A model generated the notes under the pieces. The model was not told the DNA's origin and ran no database searches. It saw only the letters and a program-made list of their open reading frames with translations. A stretch of 61,592 bases of DNA, taken from NCBI GenBank assembly GCA_020353515.1, contig CP070695.1:4128221-4189812 (forward strand), in the 5' to 3' direction. This DNA is from Candidatus Heimdallarchaeota archaeon. GTDB lineage: Archaea; Asgardarchaeota; Heimdallarchaeia; Hodarchaeales; Hodarchaeaceae. The translations under genes were made by a program, and so were the position numbers. Positions 35,073 to 43,022 of the stretch are shown here, one piece after another (within the stretch, counting starts at the first letter, position 1; each line of letters opens with the position of its first letter).

Positions 35073-36905
35073 TTGAGTTCACAGTTATGGGATCTCGTCG
35101 TTGTAGGAGGAGGGCCAGCGGGACTTTCCGGTGCAATTAGGGCTGCAGAGTTAGGTCTTCATGTTCTTGTTCTCGAAGCGCGTTCTGGAATAGCTACTGC
35201 AGGCAGTATGGCTGTAGATGGCTATCCTGGCTTTTTCAGCATAACCCGTCAAGAACTATTAGATAAAATGGCCAAGCAAGCAAAGTACCATGCAACAATA
35301 AATTATGCAGAAAAAGTGAGTAGACTTGAATTAAAAGATCCTATTAAGCGGGTATATACCCAAGTTACAAGAGGAGAATTCTTTACTGAAGAATTCAAGT
35401 ACAACTGTAGGGCAGTATTAATTGCAACAGGTCTTCAGCCTAAAAAGCTTGATATCCCAGGAGAGGGAAAATTCAAGGATAAAGGAGTCTATTATTCTCT
35501 TCCTGATGGAGACTACACCGATAAAAATGTTGCTATCATAGGACACACATCCTGGGCTGTCCGAAATGCTCTACATTATGATGCCATAGGAGCACATGTG
35601 TACCTGATTACTTCACGAGATTCGTTTGATGCTCATCCAGCACTCATGAGAAAATTAAATGAAAGTTTTGTTGAAGTTCTTTATTCACATGAAGCATTAT
35701 ATTTCGAGGGCACTGATAAGTTAACAAAAACACGTCTTAAAAGTGCAGATGGAAAACAATTCTCTATTTTAGCAGAAATGGTACTCATTCTGAGTAGTAA
35801 GAATACTAACCGTGAGTTATTTCAAGATGCAGGATTAACAACTACCCCTCAAGGAAGAATTATTGTAGAATCCTCCAATCAAGATACAAATATCCCTGGT
35901 GTATTTGCAGCGGGTAGCGCAACAAGAGGGGACTCAATAGTGGGTGTTGGGGCCGCAGAAGGCATTAAAGCCGCAGAAGAAATTTCAAGGTACCTAACTA
36001 AGCTTGAAGAGAAAGAATCCCTTGCAGAAAAAGAGAAAGAAACACCTATGCTTGTTGAGAGGTTCACTGAAGGAAGATGTGTCATCATTGATAAAAAAGA
36101 TTTATCTCCAGAAATAGTTAAGTGGGTAGTTAAGGCACCTTTAGTTGCAGAAAAAACTCAACCAGGACAGTTTGTCATTCTCCGAGTAACTCAGGATGGA
36201 GAACGAATCCCATTAACTGTTGCTGATAATGATAAAGAAAAAGGTACAATTACTCTAATTTTTCAAAAGATTGGAAAGAGTACCAAGCTTATGGGGACGA
36301 TGAAAGCTGGCGATCACATTCTTAATCTCTTGGGGCCCTTGGGAAGACCTGTGAAAATTGAGAAATGGGGTACCGTCGCTGTTCTTGGTGGTGGTTGCGG
36401 TGTTGCTCCAGTATTGCCTAAAACCAAAGCTTTGAAAGAAAAAGGAAACTATGTAGTAAGTATTATTTCAGCCAGAACATCTCCACTTTTAATATGTCAA
36501 GAAGAGATGCGGGAGGCGAGTAATGAGCTTCATATTGCAACTGATGACGGGACAGAGGGTCATCACGGATTTGGACTTGATCTCTTAAAGCGCTTTGTTG
36601 AAGAAGGAAGACATTTTGATCATGTTGTAGCAGTTGGGCCAATTCCAATGATGAAGTTTACCTGTGCTTTCACTAAAGAACATAATATTCCAACAACTGT
36701 TAGTCTAGCACCTATAATGGTCGATGGTACTGGAATGTGTGGGGCTTGCCGTGTAACTGTTGGTGGTGAGGTTAAGTTCGCCTGTGTTGATGGTCCTAAT
36801 TTTGATGGATTAAAGGTGGATTTTGAAGAATTGACACTTAGATCAAGGGCTTATCTTTATGAGGAGCGTATTTCCAGTGGGAAAATGGCTCGAGAAAAAC
36901 CATAG
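35073..36905 (+). CDS. Thioredoxin-reductase-like flavoprotein fused to NfnA/SudB-type ferredoxin-NADP oxidoreductase subunit
   Basis: 610 residues from TTG 35073, with GGAGAAG upstream; the start at 34983 would add an implausible tail. Residues 1-320 are thioredoxin-reductase-like: FAD motif GGGPAG near 11, second dinucleotide motif AIIGHTSW near 155. The redox CxxC is absent; the aligned residues are SLPD (142-145). Residues about 325-605 match the small subunit of NADH-dependent ferredoxin:NADP oxidoreductase (sulfide dehydrogenase beta): PLTVADND, LGPLGRP, GGGCGVAP and a 2Fe-2S motif GMCGACRVTVGG...C. The large subunit follows 14 bases downstream. Electrons would pass between NAD(P)H, ferredoxin and the extra flavin domain. 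Confidence 0.88.
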   Translation: MSSQLWDLVVVGGGPAGLSGAIRAAELGLHVLVLEARSGIATAGSMAVDGYPGFFSITRQELLDKMAKQAKYHATINYAEKVSRLELKDPIKRVYTQVTRGEFFTEEFKYNCRAVLIATGLQPKKLDIPGEGKFKDKGVYYSLPDGDYTDKNVAIIGHTSWAVRNALHYDAIGAHVYLITSRDSFDAHPALMRKLNESFVEVLYSHEALYFEGTDKLTKTRLKSADGKQFSILAEMVLILSSKNTNRELFQDAGLTTTPQGRIIVESSNQDTNIPGVFAAGSATRGDSIVGVGAAEGIKAAEEISRYLTKLEEKESLAEKEKETPMLVERFTEGRCVIIDKKDLSPEIVKWVVKAPLVAEKTQPGQFVILRVTQDGERIPLTVADNDKEKGTITLIFQKIGKSTKLMGTMKAGDHILNLLGPLGRPVKIEKWGTVAVLGGGCGVAPVLPKTKALKEKGNYVVSIISARTSPLLICQEEMREASNELHIATDDGTEGHHGFGLDLLKRFVEEGRHFDHVVAVGPIPMMKFTCAFTKEHNIPTTVSLAPIMVDGTGMCGACRVTVGGEVKFACVDGPNFDGLKVDFEELTLRSRAYLYEERISSGKMAREKP

Positions 36906-36919
36906 AAGGAATAAAAGCG

Positions 36920-38323
36920 ATGTCTAAACGAAAACAGACAAAGAAACAACGAATTCGTATGCAGATTCAAGATTCAGGTGAACGAATTCGAAATTTTGAA
37001 GAAGTTGCCCTAGGATTTACTGAAGAGGAGGCAATAGAGGAAGCTTCGCGGTGCCTGCAATGTAAGCGTCCACGTTGTATTCAGGGTTGTCCTGTAAGTG
37101 TACGTATACCTGAATTTATTCTCAAATTGAAAGAAGGAGATGTTGATTCTGCAAAAGAAATTATCCTTTCAACCAATAGTCTACCTGCTATAACAGGACG
37201 TGTCTGTCCCCAAGAAAACCAATGTCAAGAGTTTTGTATCCACCCCAATGCTATTAGTATTGGTGCATTGGAAAGATACGTTGCAGATCATGGAAAACGT
37301 CCTGAAATCAAAACTTCCAAGAAATTACAATCCAAAATTGCAATAATTGGATCTGGTCCATCTGGATTGACTTGTGCAGCTGATCTAGCTAATTATGGTC
37401 ATGAAGTGGTATTATACGAGGCACTACATGAGTATGGTGGAGTATTGACTTATGGGATTCCAGAATTCCGAATGCCTAAACAGATTGTAAATGAGGAGGT
37501 TGAGTATGTACAAAGTTTAGGGGTTCGATTAGAAAAGGATATTCTCATAGGAAAGACCATAACTATTGATGAACTTTTAGATGAGTTCAAATTTGATGCA
37601 GTGTATATTGCTTCTGGGGCAGGAACACCAAACTTTTTGAAAATACCTGGAGAGAATTTAAAAGGAGTTTATTCCGCTAATGAATATTTAACTCGTGTAA
37701 ACCTCCTTAAAGGATATGATTTTCCCGAATATGATACTCCCGTATCAGTAGGAGAAAAAGTTGCAGTCATTGGAGCTGGTAACGTTGCAATGGATGCTGC
37801 TCGAACCTCACTCCGACTAGGAGCACGTGAAGTAGATATTATTTATCGTCGTACCGAAGGAGAATGTCCAGCCCGATTAGAGGAGATTATTCATGCAAAA
37901 GAAGAGGGAGTAGTAATCGGAGAATTGATATCCCCAGTAGAAATTCTTGGAGATAAAAAAGGGAATGTTATCGGTTTGAAGTGTTTACGGATGCAATTAG
38001 GTGAGAAGGATGATTCTGGTCGTAGAAGACCCATCCCCATACCTAATACAGAATTTATCTTCCCCGTTGACACAGTAATCATTGCTATTGGTCAAAAACC
38101 AAACCAATTAATAGCTCAAACCACACCAGGTCTCGAATCCACTAGGTGGGGTACATTGGTGCATAAGGAAGAAACAGGAGAAACAACACGAGAAAAAGTT
38201 TACACTGGGGGCGATGTCGCTACTGGAGCTGCTACAGTCATCCTTGCAATGGAAGCTGGTCGAAAAGCAGCAAAGGCAATACATGAGGTGATATTAGGGA
38301 AAACAATTGCAATTGAGAATTAA
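36920..38323 (+). CDS. NADPH-dependent glutamate synthase small-subunit-like / Nfn large subunit
   Basis: 467 residues, the typical length. N-terminal 4Fe-4S clusters (CLQCKRPRCIQGCPVSVRIP, and CPQENQCQEFC), then FAD motif GSGPSG near 141, NADPH motif GAGNVAMDAARTS near 287, and the C-terminal GDVATGAATVILAMEAGRKAA. GltA-like proteins paired with an NfnA-type small subunit form the bifurcating NADH-dependent ferredoxin:NADP+ oxidoreductase, not glutamate synthase. No glutamate synthase large subunit is present here, which supports the Nfn reading. Co-transcribed with the fusion gene upstream. Confidence 0.92.
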   Translation: MSKRKQTKKQRIRMQIQDSGERIRNFEEVALGFTEEEAIEEASRCLQCKRPRCIQGCPVSVRIPEFILKLKEGDVDSAKEIILSTNSLPAITGRVCPQENQCQEFCIHPNAISIGALERYVADHGKRPEIKTSKKLQSKIAIIGSGPSGLTCAADLANYGHEVVLYEALHEYGGVLTYGIPEFRMPKQIVNEEVEYVQSLGVRLEKDILIGKTITIDELLDEFKFDAVYIASGAGTPNFLKIPGENLKGVYSANEYLTRVNLLKGYDFPEYDTPVSVGEKVAVIGAGNVAMDAARTSLRLGAREVDIIYRRTEGECPARLEEIIHAKEEGVVIGELISPVEILGDKKGNVIGLKCLRMQLGEKDDSGRRRPIPIPNTEFIFPVDTVIIAIGQKPNQLIAQTTPGLESTRWGTLVHKEETGETTREKVYTGGDVATGAATVILAMEAGRKAAKAIHEVILGKTIAIEN

Positions 38324-38330
38324 TCCAAAT

Positions 38331-38345
38331 AAGTATATAAGTATA
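38331..38345 (+). promoter_or_regulatory. TATA-like promoter for the 160-residue protein gene
   Basis: AAGTATATAAGTATA about 75 bases before the ATG at 38416 resembles an archaeal TATA box. No other signal in this short gap competes with it. Position and composition only. Confidence 0.35.
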
Positions 38346-38415
38346 GAATTATCATATAACTGTATATTCTCAGAGTGACCTAAAGTAATAACTTAAAACA
38401 TATAGTGGGGATATT

Positions 38416-38898
38416 ATGAAAGATAAATGGCGAGTAAAGCCCACACGTATTGGAAGGAGTCGAAAAATCCAAGTTAGACAGTTTGAACCCGAAGAAATTT
38501 GGATTGAATACGAACTAGAAGTTGAAGATGAATCTTCAGCTAATGAAGCTCTTCAAGAAGCAACAAAATTAGCGATGGCTTATTTAAATGAAGAAGAGAG
38601 GAAATTACGGAACAAAACAACGTTACTTAGTGAAGAAGTTGAAAAAAAACCTGTCGAAGAATACTCTCTAGAAATAACAAATGAGGGGAGAAAGTTAGGT
38701 AATTTTCGAGTTAAACCGTCTGAAGATCCACAATATGCAAATTTCGTCCATTTATGGCTAGAAAAAGATCAAAAAGAATTCTATGTAGGTTTTCTACGGA
38801 AAGATACTGGAGATTTTAAATTTAAGGTAAAGAACAAAGAATTAATTCAGGAATATGGAATCAAGAAGGGGAAGCATTTTAAAATTTTGAAGAAATAA
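38416..38898 (+). CDS. Hypothetical two-domain protein
   Basis: Not recognised. 160 residues, highly charged. The first about 75 residues (IQVRQFEPEEIWIEYELEVEDESSANEALQEATKLAMAYL) form a beta-beta-alpha unit, a pattern seen in archaeal DNA/RNA-binding small proteins. After a charged linker the second half (SLEITNEGRKLGNFRVKPSEDPQYANFVHLWLEKDQKEFYVGFLRKDTGDFKFKV) is beta-rich. GTGGGGATATT precedes the ATG. It may be transcribed together with the Memo gene 40 bases downstream. Confidence 0.6.
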   Translation: MKDKWRVKPTRIGRSRKIQVRQFEPEEIWIEYELEVEDESSANEALQEATKLAMAYLNEEERKLRNKTTLLSEEVEKKPVEEYSLEITNEGRKLGNFRVKPSEDPQYANFVHLWLEKDQKEFYVGFLRKDTGDFKFKVKNKELIQEYGIKKGKHFKILKK

Positions 38899-38938
38899 AT
38901 AGAAAAAAGCAAATACAAAGATTTGAGATGAAAATAAG

Positions 38939-39853
38939 ATGCGAGTTCGTACTGCCGTTCGTGCTGGAAGCTGGTATTCTGGTCAGAAAGATCGTTTATT
39001 AAATGAGATTAATGCAATGTACATGCATAAAATAGGGCCAGGTAGAAAACCTCTGGCATTAGATCAAAGAAAAGATGTTAAGAATATCCTAGGAGTAGTT
39101 TCTCCCCATGCAGGATATGCATGTTCTGCACCGACGGCTGCTCATGGTTTTATAGCGTTAGCTGAGGATCGAAAAGAAATCAATACTGTGATATTACTTG
39201 GTAATAAACACACACCTTATGGGCCAGAAATCTCTGTTGCTCCATTTGATGCTTGGGAGACACCTCTTGGCCAAGTTCCTGTGAATATGTCCTTATTGAA
39301 TAGAATAATAGACAATAAACAACAATTACCTGATCGTTTAAGCAAGATATTAGATTTTGATGATACTGCTCATATGGATGAACACTCAATAGAATTACAA
39401 ATTCCTTTTCTTCAAGATATTTATTCAGATTTTAAAATTGCCCCAATAGGAATTGGTCGTCTCCCAACAAACATCACCCGAACTTTTGGCTATTATTTAG
39501 CTGAAATGATAAAAGAAGAAGGAATTGGAGATTCATCTGTTGCAATAGCTAGTACAGATATGACTCACGGTAACTATTCCCCCGTGTTAAATCATGATGA
39601 AGTCTCTTCACTTGATAAATTGGCTTTAACACCAATGTTAAATCGCGACCCTGAGGCGTTAGAAGAGGCGGTACAGAAAAATAATATATCTATGTGCGGC
39701 GTAGGGCCTGTAAAAGTTCTTCTTTCATTTGCGGAAAAGTTAGGAGCTAAATCAGCCAAATTGCTGAATTATTCGACCAGTGGATTGACTTGTGGGCCAC
39801 GAAGTTCAGTGGTTGGTTATGCATCAGTTGCAGTTATGAAAAGTGGAGATTGA
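38939..39853 (+). CDS. Memo-family protein (AmmeMemoRadiSam system protein B)
   Basis: 304 residues, normal length. Family marks: RTAVRAGSWY at the start, SPHAGYACSAPTAAHGF near 56, ILLGNKHT near 84, DEHSIELQIPFLQ near 146, and STDMTH near 200. These His/Cys/Asp residues line the metal site related to class III extradiol dioxygenases. In many archaea it sits with AMMECR1 and a radical SAM protein; neither is adjacent here, though a B12/radical SAM protein is 33 kb away. Human MEMO1 binds copper or iron; the prokaryotic role is unsettled. Confidence 0.93.
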   Translation: MRVRTAVRAGSWYSGQKDRLLNEINAMYMHKIGPGRKPLALDQRKDVKNILGVVSPHAGYACSAPTAAHGFIALAEDRKEINTVILLGNKHTPYGPEISVAPFDAWETPLGQVPVNMSLLNRIIDNKQQLPDRLSKILDFDDTAHMDEHSIELQIPFLQDIYSDFKIAPIGIGRLPTNITRTFGYYLAEMIKEEGIGDSSVAIASTDMTHGNYSPVLNHDEVSSLDKLALTPMLNRDPEALEEAVQKNNISMCGVGPVKVLLSFAEKLGAKSAKLLNYSTSGLTCGPRSSVVGYASVAVMKSGD

Positions 39854-40859
39854 GAACTTCACGCTATCTGAAGGACGTAGACATTTGGAAAACAAAATTC
39901 TTGTAGTAGGAAAAGTTTGTTTTCACTTAGACTTTTCCATCTCTGATGATTTTTCTTTAATGACTTCTGAGGAGGAAAGAGAACCTTCTACCAGTGCAAC
40001 TGATGTTAAGCGAGTACTTAACGGAATGGGTGCAAATATTGCTTATGGCTTAGCAATTTTAGGGTCATATCCAATCATTGTATCACAGGTAGGATATGAT
40101 TTCAAATGGTTTCATCATCCTCATTTGGAAAAACTTGGAATTGACGTGAGACCATTTATTCACCCTGAAAAAGAAACTGCTTGCTTCTATAAAATCAAAG
40201 ACAATCAAAACAAGAGTCTGATAATTTCCCAGGAAAACTCTTACCATTTCTTTGCAGAAAGAAATCTAGAAGATCAGCTTGAGTCAAACGAATTTCAGGC
40301 GCTTAGAGCTGTTTTTATTGGAACAGGAAAGGTTGAGGCTGATACAAAATTCATTTCCAAAGTTTATGATCTGAATAAAAGACTTCCTGTTATCTATTCA
40401 CCTGACACAAATATTCAAGAATTGACCAAGTGGCGATTGACACAAATCTTTGATAAGATTTCAATCTTAATCTGCACAGAAGACGAATTGAAAATGATCG
40501 AAGAACGGATGAAACAAACATGCGATGAGATATTAGCAAATTCGCAAAGGTTGAAATATATTATTTCGATGATTCAGCGATCAAGAATCATTATCTTTTC
40601 TAAGGAATTTAAGGTGAAAGTTTCCGAAGGTCCAGCAGATGAAGTACTTTCTCAAGAATTTTGGTATGACGCGTTTCGGGCTGGTGTTATTTATGGTGTT
40701 TCTTTGAAGAAACCAATTGAAGAAGCTGCGAAACTTGGTTCTGCTTTAGCATCATATGCTGTTGAAACTCGTGAGAACCAACAATATTCACCTAGTTTAG
40801 AACAGGTTTCACTGCGAGCTTTTGAAGTAAAGACTTCTCGGAAAGAAATATCCAACTAG
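39843..40859 (+). CDS. PfkB/ribokinase-family sugar or nucleoside kinase, divergent active site
   Basis: 338 residues from GTG 39843, overlapping the Memo stop by 11 bases; the TTG at 39882 is an alternative. The N-terminal half shows the ribokinase pattern (KILVVGKVCFHLDF, GMGANIAYGLAILGSYPIIVSQVGYD, LEKLGIDVRPF). The C-terminal signature, normally GAGDAFxAG, reads FWYDAFRAGVIYGVSL: the catalytic Asp is kept, but the Gly-Ala-Gly anion hole is lost. Activity may be weak, changed or absent. Co-translated with Memo. The substrate cannot be deduced. Confidence 0.78.
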   Translation: MEIENFTLSEGRRHLENKILVVGKVCFHLDFSISDDFSLMTSEEEREPSTSATDVKRVLNGMGANIAYGLAILGSYPIIVSQVGYDFKWFHHPHLEKLGIDVRPFIHPEKETACFYKIKDNQNKSLIISQENSYHFFAERNLEDQLESNEFQALRAVFIGTGKVEADTKFISKVYDLNKRLPVIYSPDTNIQELTKWRLTQIFDKISILICTEDELKMIEERMKQTCDEILANSQRLKYIISMIQRSRIIIFSKEFKVKVSEGPADEVLSQEFWYDAFRAGVIYGVSLKKPIEEAAKLGSALASYAVETRENQQYSPSLEQVSLRAFEVKTSRKEISN

Positions 40860-40874
40860 ATTTACAGAATTAGC

Positions 40875-41855
40875 CTACGAAGTAAAATTCGGGATATAAG
40901 ATTTTGCTAAATCATAATATTTGTTTGAAAGAGTAACTAGATCATCTTTTATCTGGGTATTGGGTTCATTCATGCCTTGAAATCCATAAACTTTACCTCG
41001 AACGTATGCTCGATAGCATTTAAAGAAGTCAATGATCTCTGGCAATAATTCGTCTCCACTAAAAGCAACATACTTTTTAATAAATAGCTTCGATAGTTTT
41101 TGTTCCTCCCAAAAATCGAGATCCATAGCTAAGAAACCGACATCCTCACACAGATCCCCATAACGTAACAAAGGATTGAACTCAATACAGTCAAAAATTT
41201 TTATCTGATCATTAGGAAGAATGAAGATATTATTACTACAGAGGTCTCCATGATTATCTGTTATACGGTCATCATTTATACGCTCTTGAAATAGCCCTTG
41301 ATTTCCTCGCATAAATCCGAAGATTTTTTCTTGAAATTCCTCACTTTCAGTCCGAAATTGGGAAGTTGTACGAAAGTTTTCGTCCCATTTTTCCCAGATA
41401 TATTTTAACTTACCTCTTTCAGGAACTTTTTTGGTATGGTCATGAAAATCAGCTAGCACATTAGCAATTTTTTCGATTGCAGATGCAGTTACACCCTTTT
41501 TCATCAAAATATTTTTCATAAGACACTTTTCTGGCATTTGCTTCATTTTTACTCCATATTCGATAATTTCCCCTGGTTGGTTGATTTTTCCTTCAGAATT
41601 TACCGAAAACACGTCAATGTAGATATCAGGAGAAAAACGCCTATTTAGCTCAATTTCTTTTTGACAAAATTTTTTCCGGAGCTCTAAAGTAGAAAAGTCA
41701 AGAATATCTCCAAATTTCACTGATTTTTTGACCTTATAAGCGAAAGAACCTGTTAAAAAAACCCAGGAAATATGAGTTTCTCGTATCTCTATTGATTTAA
41801 TAGGATGTTCATAAGCAGTTTCGGTTTCAAGCATCTTCGGATTGAAAGTCAGCAA
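40875..41855 (-). CDS. Aminoglycoside-phosphotransferase-like kinase (COG2187 type)
   Basis: 326 residues. The N-terminal lobe contains TGSFAYKVKKSVKFGDILDFSTLELRK; the catalytic loop is HGDLCSNNIF (near 211) and the metal motif FDCIEFNP, in place of the usual IDW/IDFE. FNPLLRYGDLCEDVGFLAMDLDF is diagnostic for the COG2187 group. In bacteria this domain is commonly fused to a P-loop kinase domain (COG0645); here they are separate genes overlapping by 29 bases, the P-loop gene being upstream. Substrate unknown. Confidence 0.85.
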   Translation of the reverse strand: MLTFNPKMLETETAYEHPIKSIEIRETHISWVFLTGSFAYKVKKSVKFGDILDFSTLELRKKFCQKEIELNRRFSPDIYIDVFSVNSEGKINQPGEIIEYGVKMKQMPEKCLMKNILMKKGVTASAIEKIANVLADFHDHTKKVPERGKLKYIWEKWDENFRTTSQFRTESEEFQEKIFGFMRGNQGLFQERINDDRITDNHGDLCSNNIFILPNDQIKIFDCIEFNPLLRYGDLCEDVGFLAMDLDFWEEQKLSKLFIKKYVAFSGDELLPEIIDFFKCYRAYVRGKVYGFQGMNEPNTQIKDDLVTLSNKYYDLAKSYIPNFTS

Positions 41856-42384
41856 TATATGAAATCACTTCCTTAAGAATGATTGATAGATCTTTTCCCG
41901 TATCTATCTCTAAATGGGGGGTAGTTATGGTTTCAAATCTGTCTTTTATTTCTAAATAGATGTTAAAATCAGCATCACTAGCATTATCACCTTGAGATTT
42001 TCGTTCCTGTATCCGTTGTTTGATTACTTCTTCAGTACATGTGGTTTTAATGATATAATACTTTTGATTTAGTTGCTGACAGATTTTAATTAGGGGTATT
42101 CTCTTAGTTTGAGAATAAAATGTACCATCTACAATTATAGAGAGATTCTGACTGAGTAAAATCTCAACAATTAGATATAGTGCATTATAAACTAGATCAC
42201 GTTTTTCTTGAGTGTATAACTTGTCCCCAAAGGGTACATAGTGATGATGAGAGAAATCAAAAAGATTTCTACGAATCTTATCAGTACTTAAATAGATTGG
42301 GGGTTCTGATAACGATTGTATAAGTTCTGTTGCCAGGTAAGTTTTTCCAGTACCAGGTAAACCCAATATGATAACTAAGGGCAT
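41827..42384 (-). CDS. P-loop kinase (COG0645 type)
   Basis: 185 residues. Walker A GLPGTGKTY at about 8-16; STDKIRRNLF near 33, typical of this kinase group; VDGTFYSQTKR near 92; a lid region with RIQERKSQGDNASDADF. It overlaps the APH-like gene by 29 bases, so the two products are probably made together and act as the split version of the bacterial two-domain protein. First gene of the pair; the next upstream gene is 207 bases away. Confidence 0.85.
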   Translation of the reverse strand: MPLVIILGLPGTGKTYLATELIQSLSEPPIYLSTDKIRRNLFDFSHHHYVPFGDKLYTQEKRDLVYNALYLIVEILLSQNLSIIVDGTFYSQTKRIPLIKICQQLNQKYYIIKTTCTEEVIKQRIQERKSQGDNASDADFNIYLEIKDRFETITTPHLEIDTGKDLSIILKEVISYIADFQSEDA

Positions 42385-42591
42385 TTAAACCAATTCTCTC
42401 AAGGGTATAATTTATTCGCTTTTCTTTTCTTAGACGATGATTTTCTGGTTAAATAAACTTGAAATTCTTAAAATTATTTTCCGTGTGGATGCTAAAACGA
42501 TTTAACACCTTTTAAAGCACATTAAAAGTAAAAAATATTCAATGCGACGTTTTTTATGCTCTCTCTATTTCTTTAAGAAGGTTTTTGAGAG

Positions 42592-42966
42592 TTATAATTG
42601 AACTCCAAGGTCAGCAGCCCCGTGACTCCAAAGCGATATTCTCCTAAAATCTACTAGTTCAAGTCCAATATCAAACAATTCTTTCCGAAGAATTAATTTC
42701 AATCTATTAATAATTATAGGACGCTGGGTGAGAATTTCATCCTCACCTATATCATTGAGCACAAGATCGATGTGACGCTGAACTTGGAAAAATAAGAAGA
42801 TATTAACATCATCCTGTTCTAAGAATCCTCTTGTAGCTCCTTTAATCTGTTCTAGATGCCTAACATGGTAGCTTAGGACTCCCCTAAAGTCAATTTCAGT
42901 TTGTTTCGGTGTAATGCGAGTGTAGGAAAAATCTAGATTGTATATACAATGTTCTTGGACTTTCAT
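42592..42966 (-). CDS. Hypothetical alpha/beta protein
   Basis: Not recognised. 124 residues, no membrane segment or cysteine motif. The pattern QTEIDFRGVLSYHVRHLEQI and a second half RPIIINRLKLILRKELFDIGLELVDFRRIS look like the strand-helix-strand end of a band-7/SPFH-type unit, but the first part does not support that. Single-gene unit between the kinase pair and adenine deaminase, all on the minus strand. Confidence 0.5.
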   Translation of the reverse strand: MKVQEHCIYNLDFSYTRITPKQTEIDFRGVLSYHVRHLEQIKGATRGFLEQDDVNIFLFFQVQRHIDLVLNDIGEDEILTQRPIIINRLKLILRKELFDIGLELVDFRRISLWSHGAADLGVQL

Positions 42967-43022
42967 AATATCCTTCTCATCCCTTATTTCTTATGTAAAT
43001 GAAAGAATTTTTCATTTATAAA

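Noticed and set aside
36920..38323. Glutamate synthase small subunit as a functional name
   Set aside because: No large glutamate synthase subunit is nearby and it follows an NfnA-type subunit, so an Nfn large subunit is the better reading.
42592..42966. Band-7/SPFH-type protein
   Set aside because: Only the last 30 residues resemble that family; the rest does not fit, so left as hypothetical.
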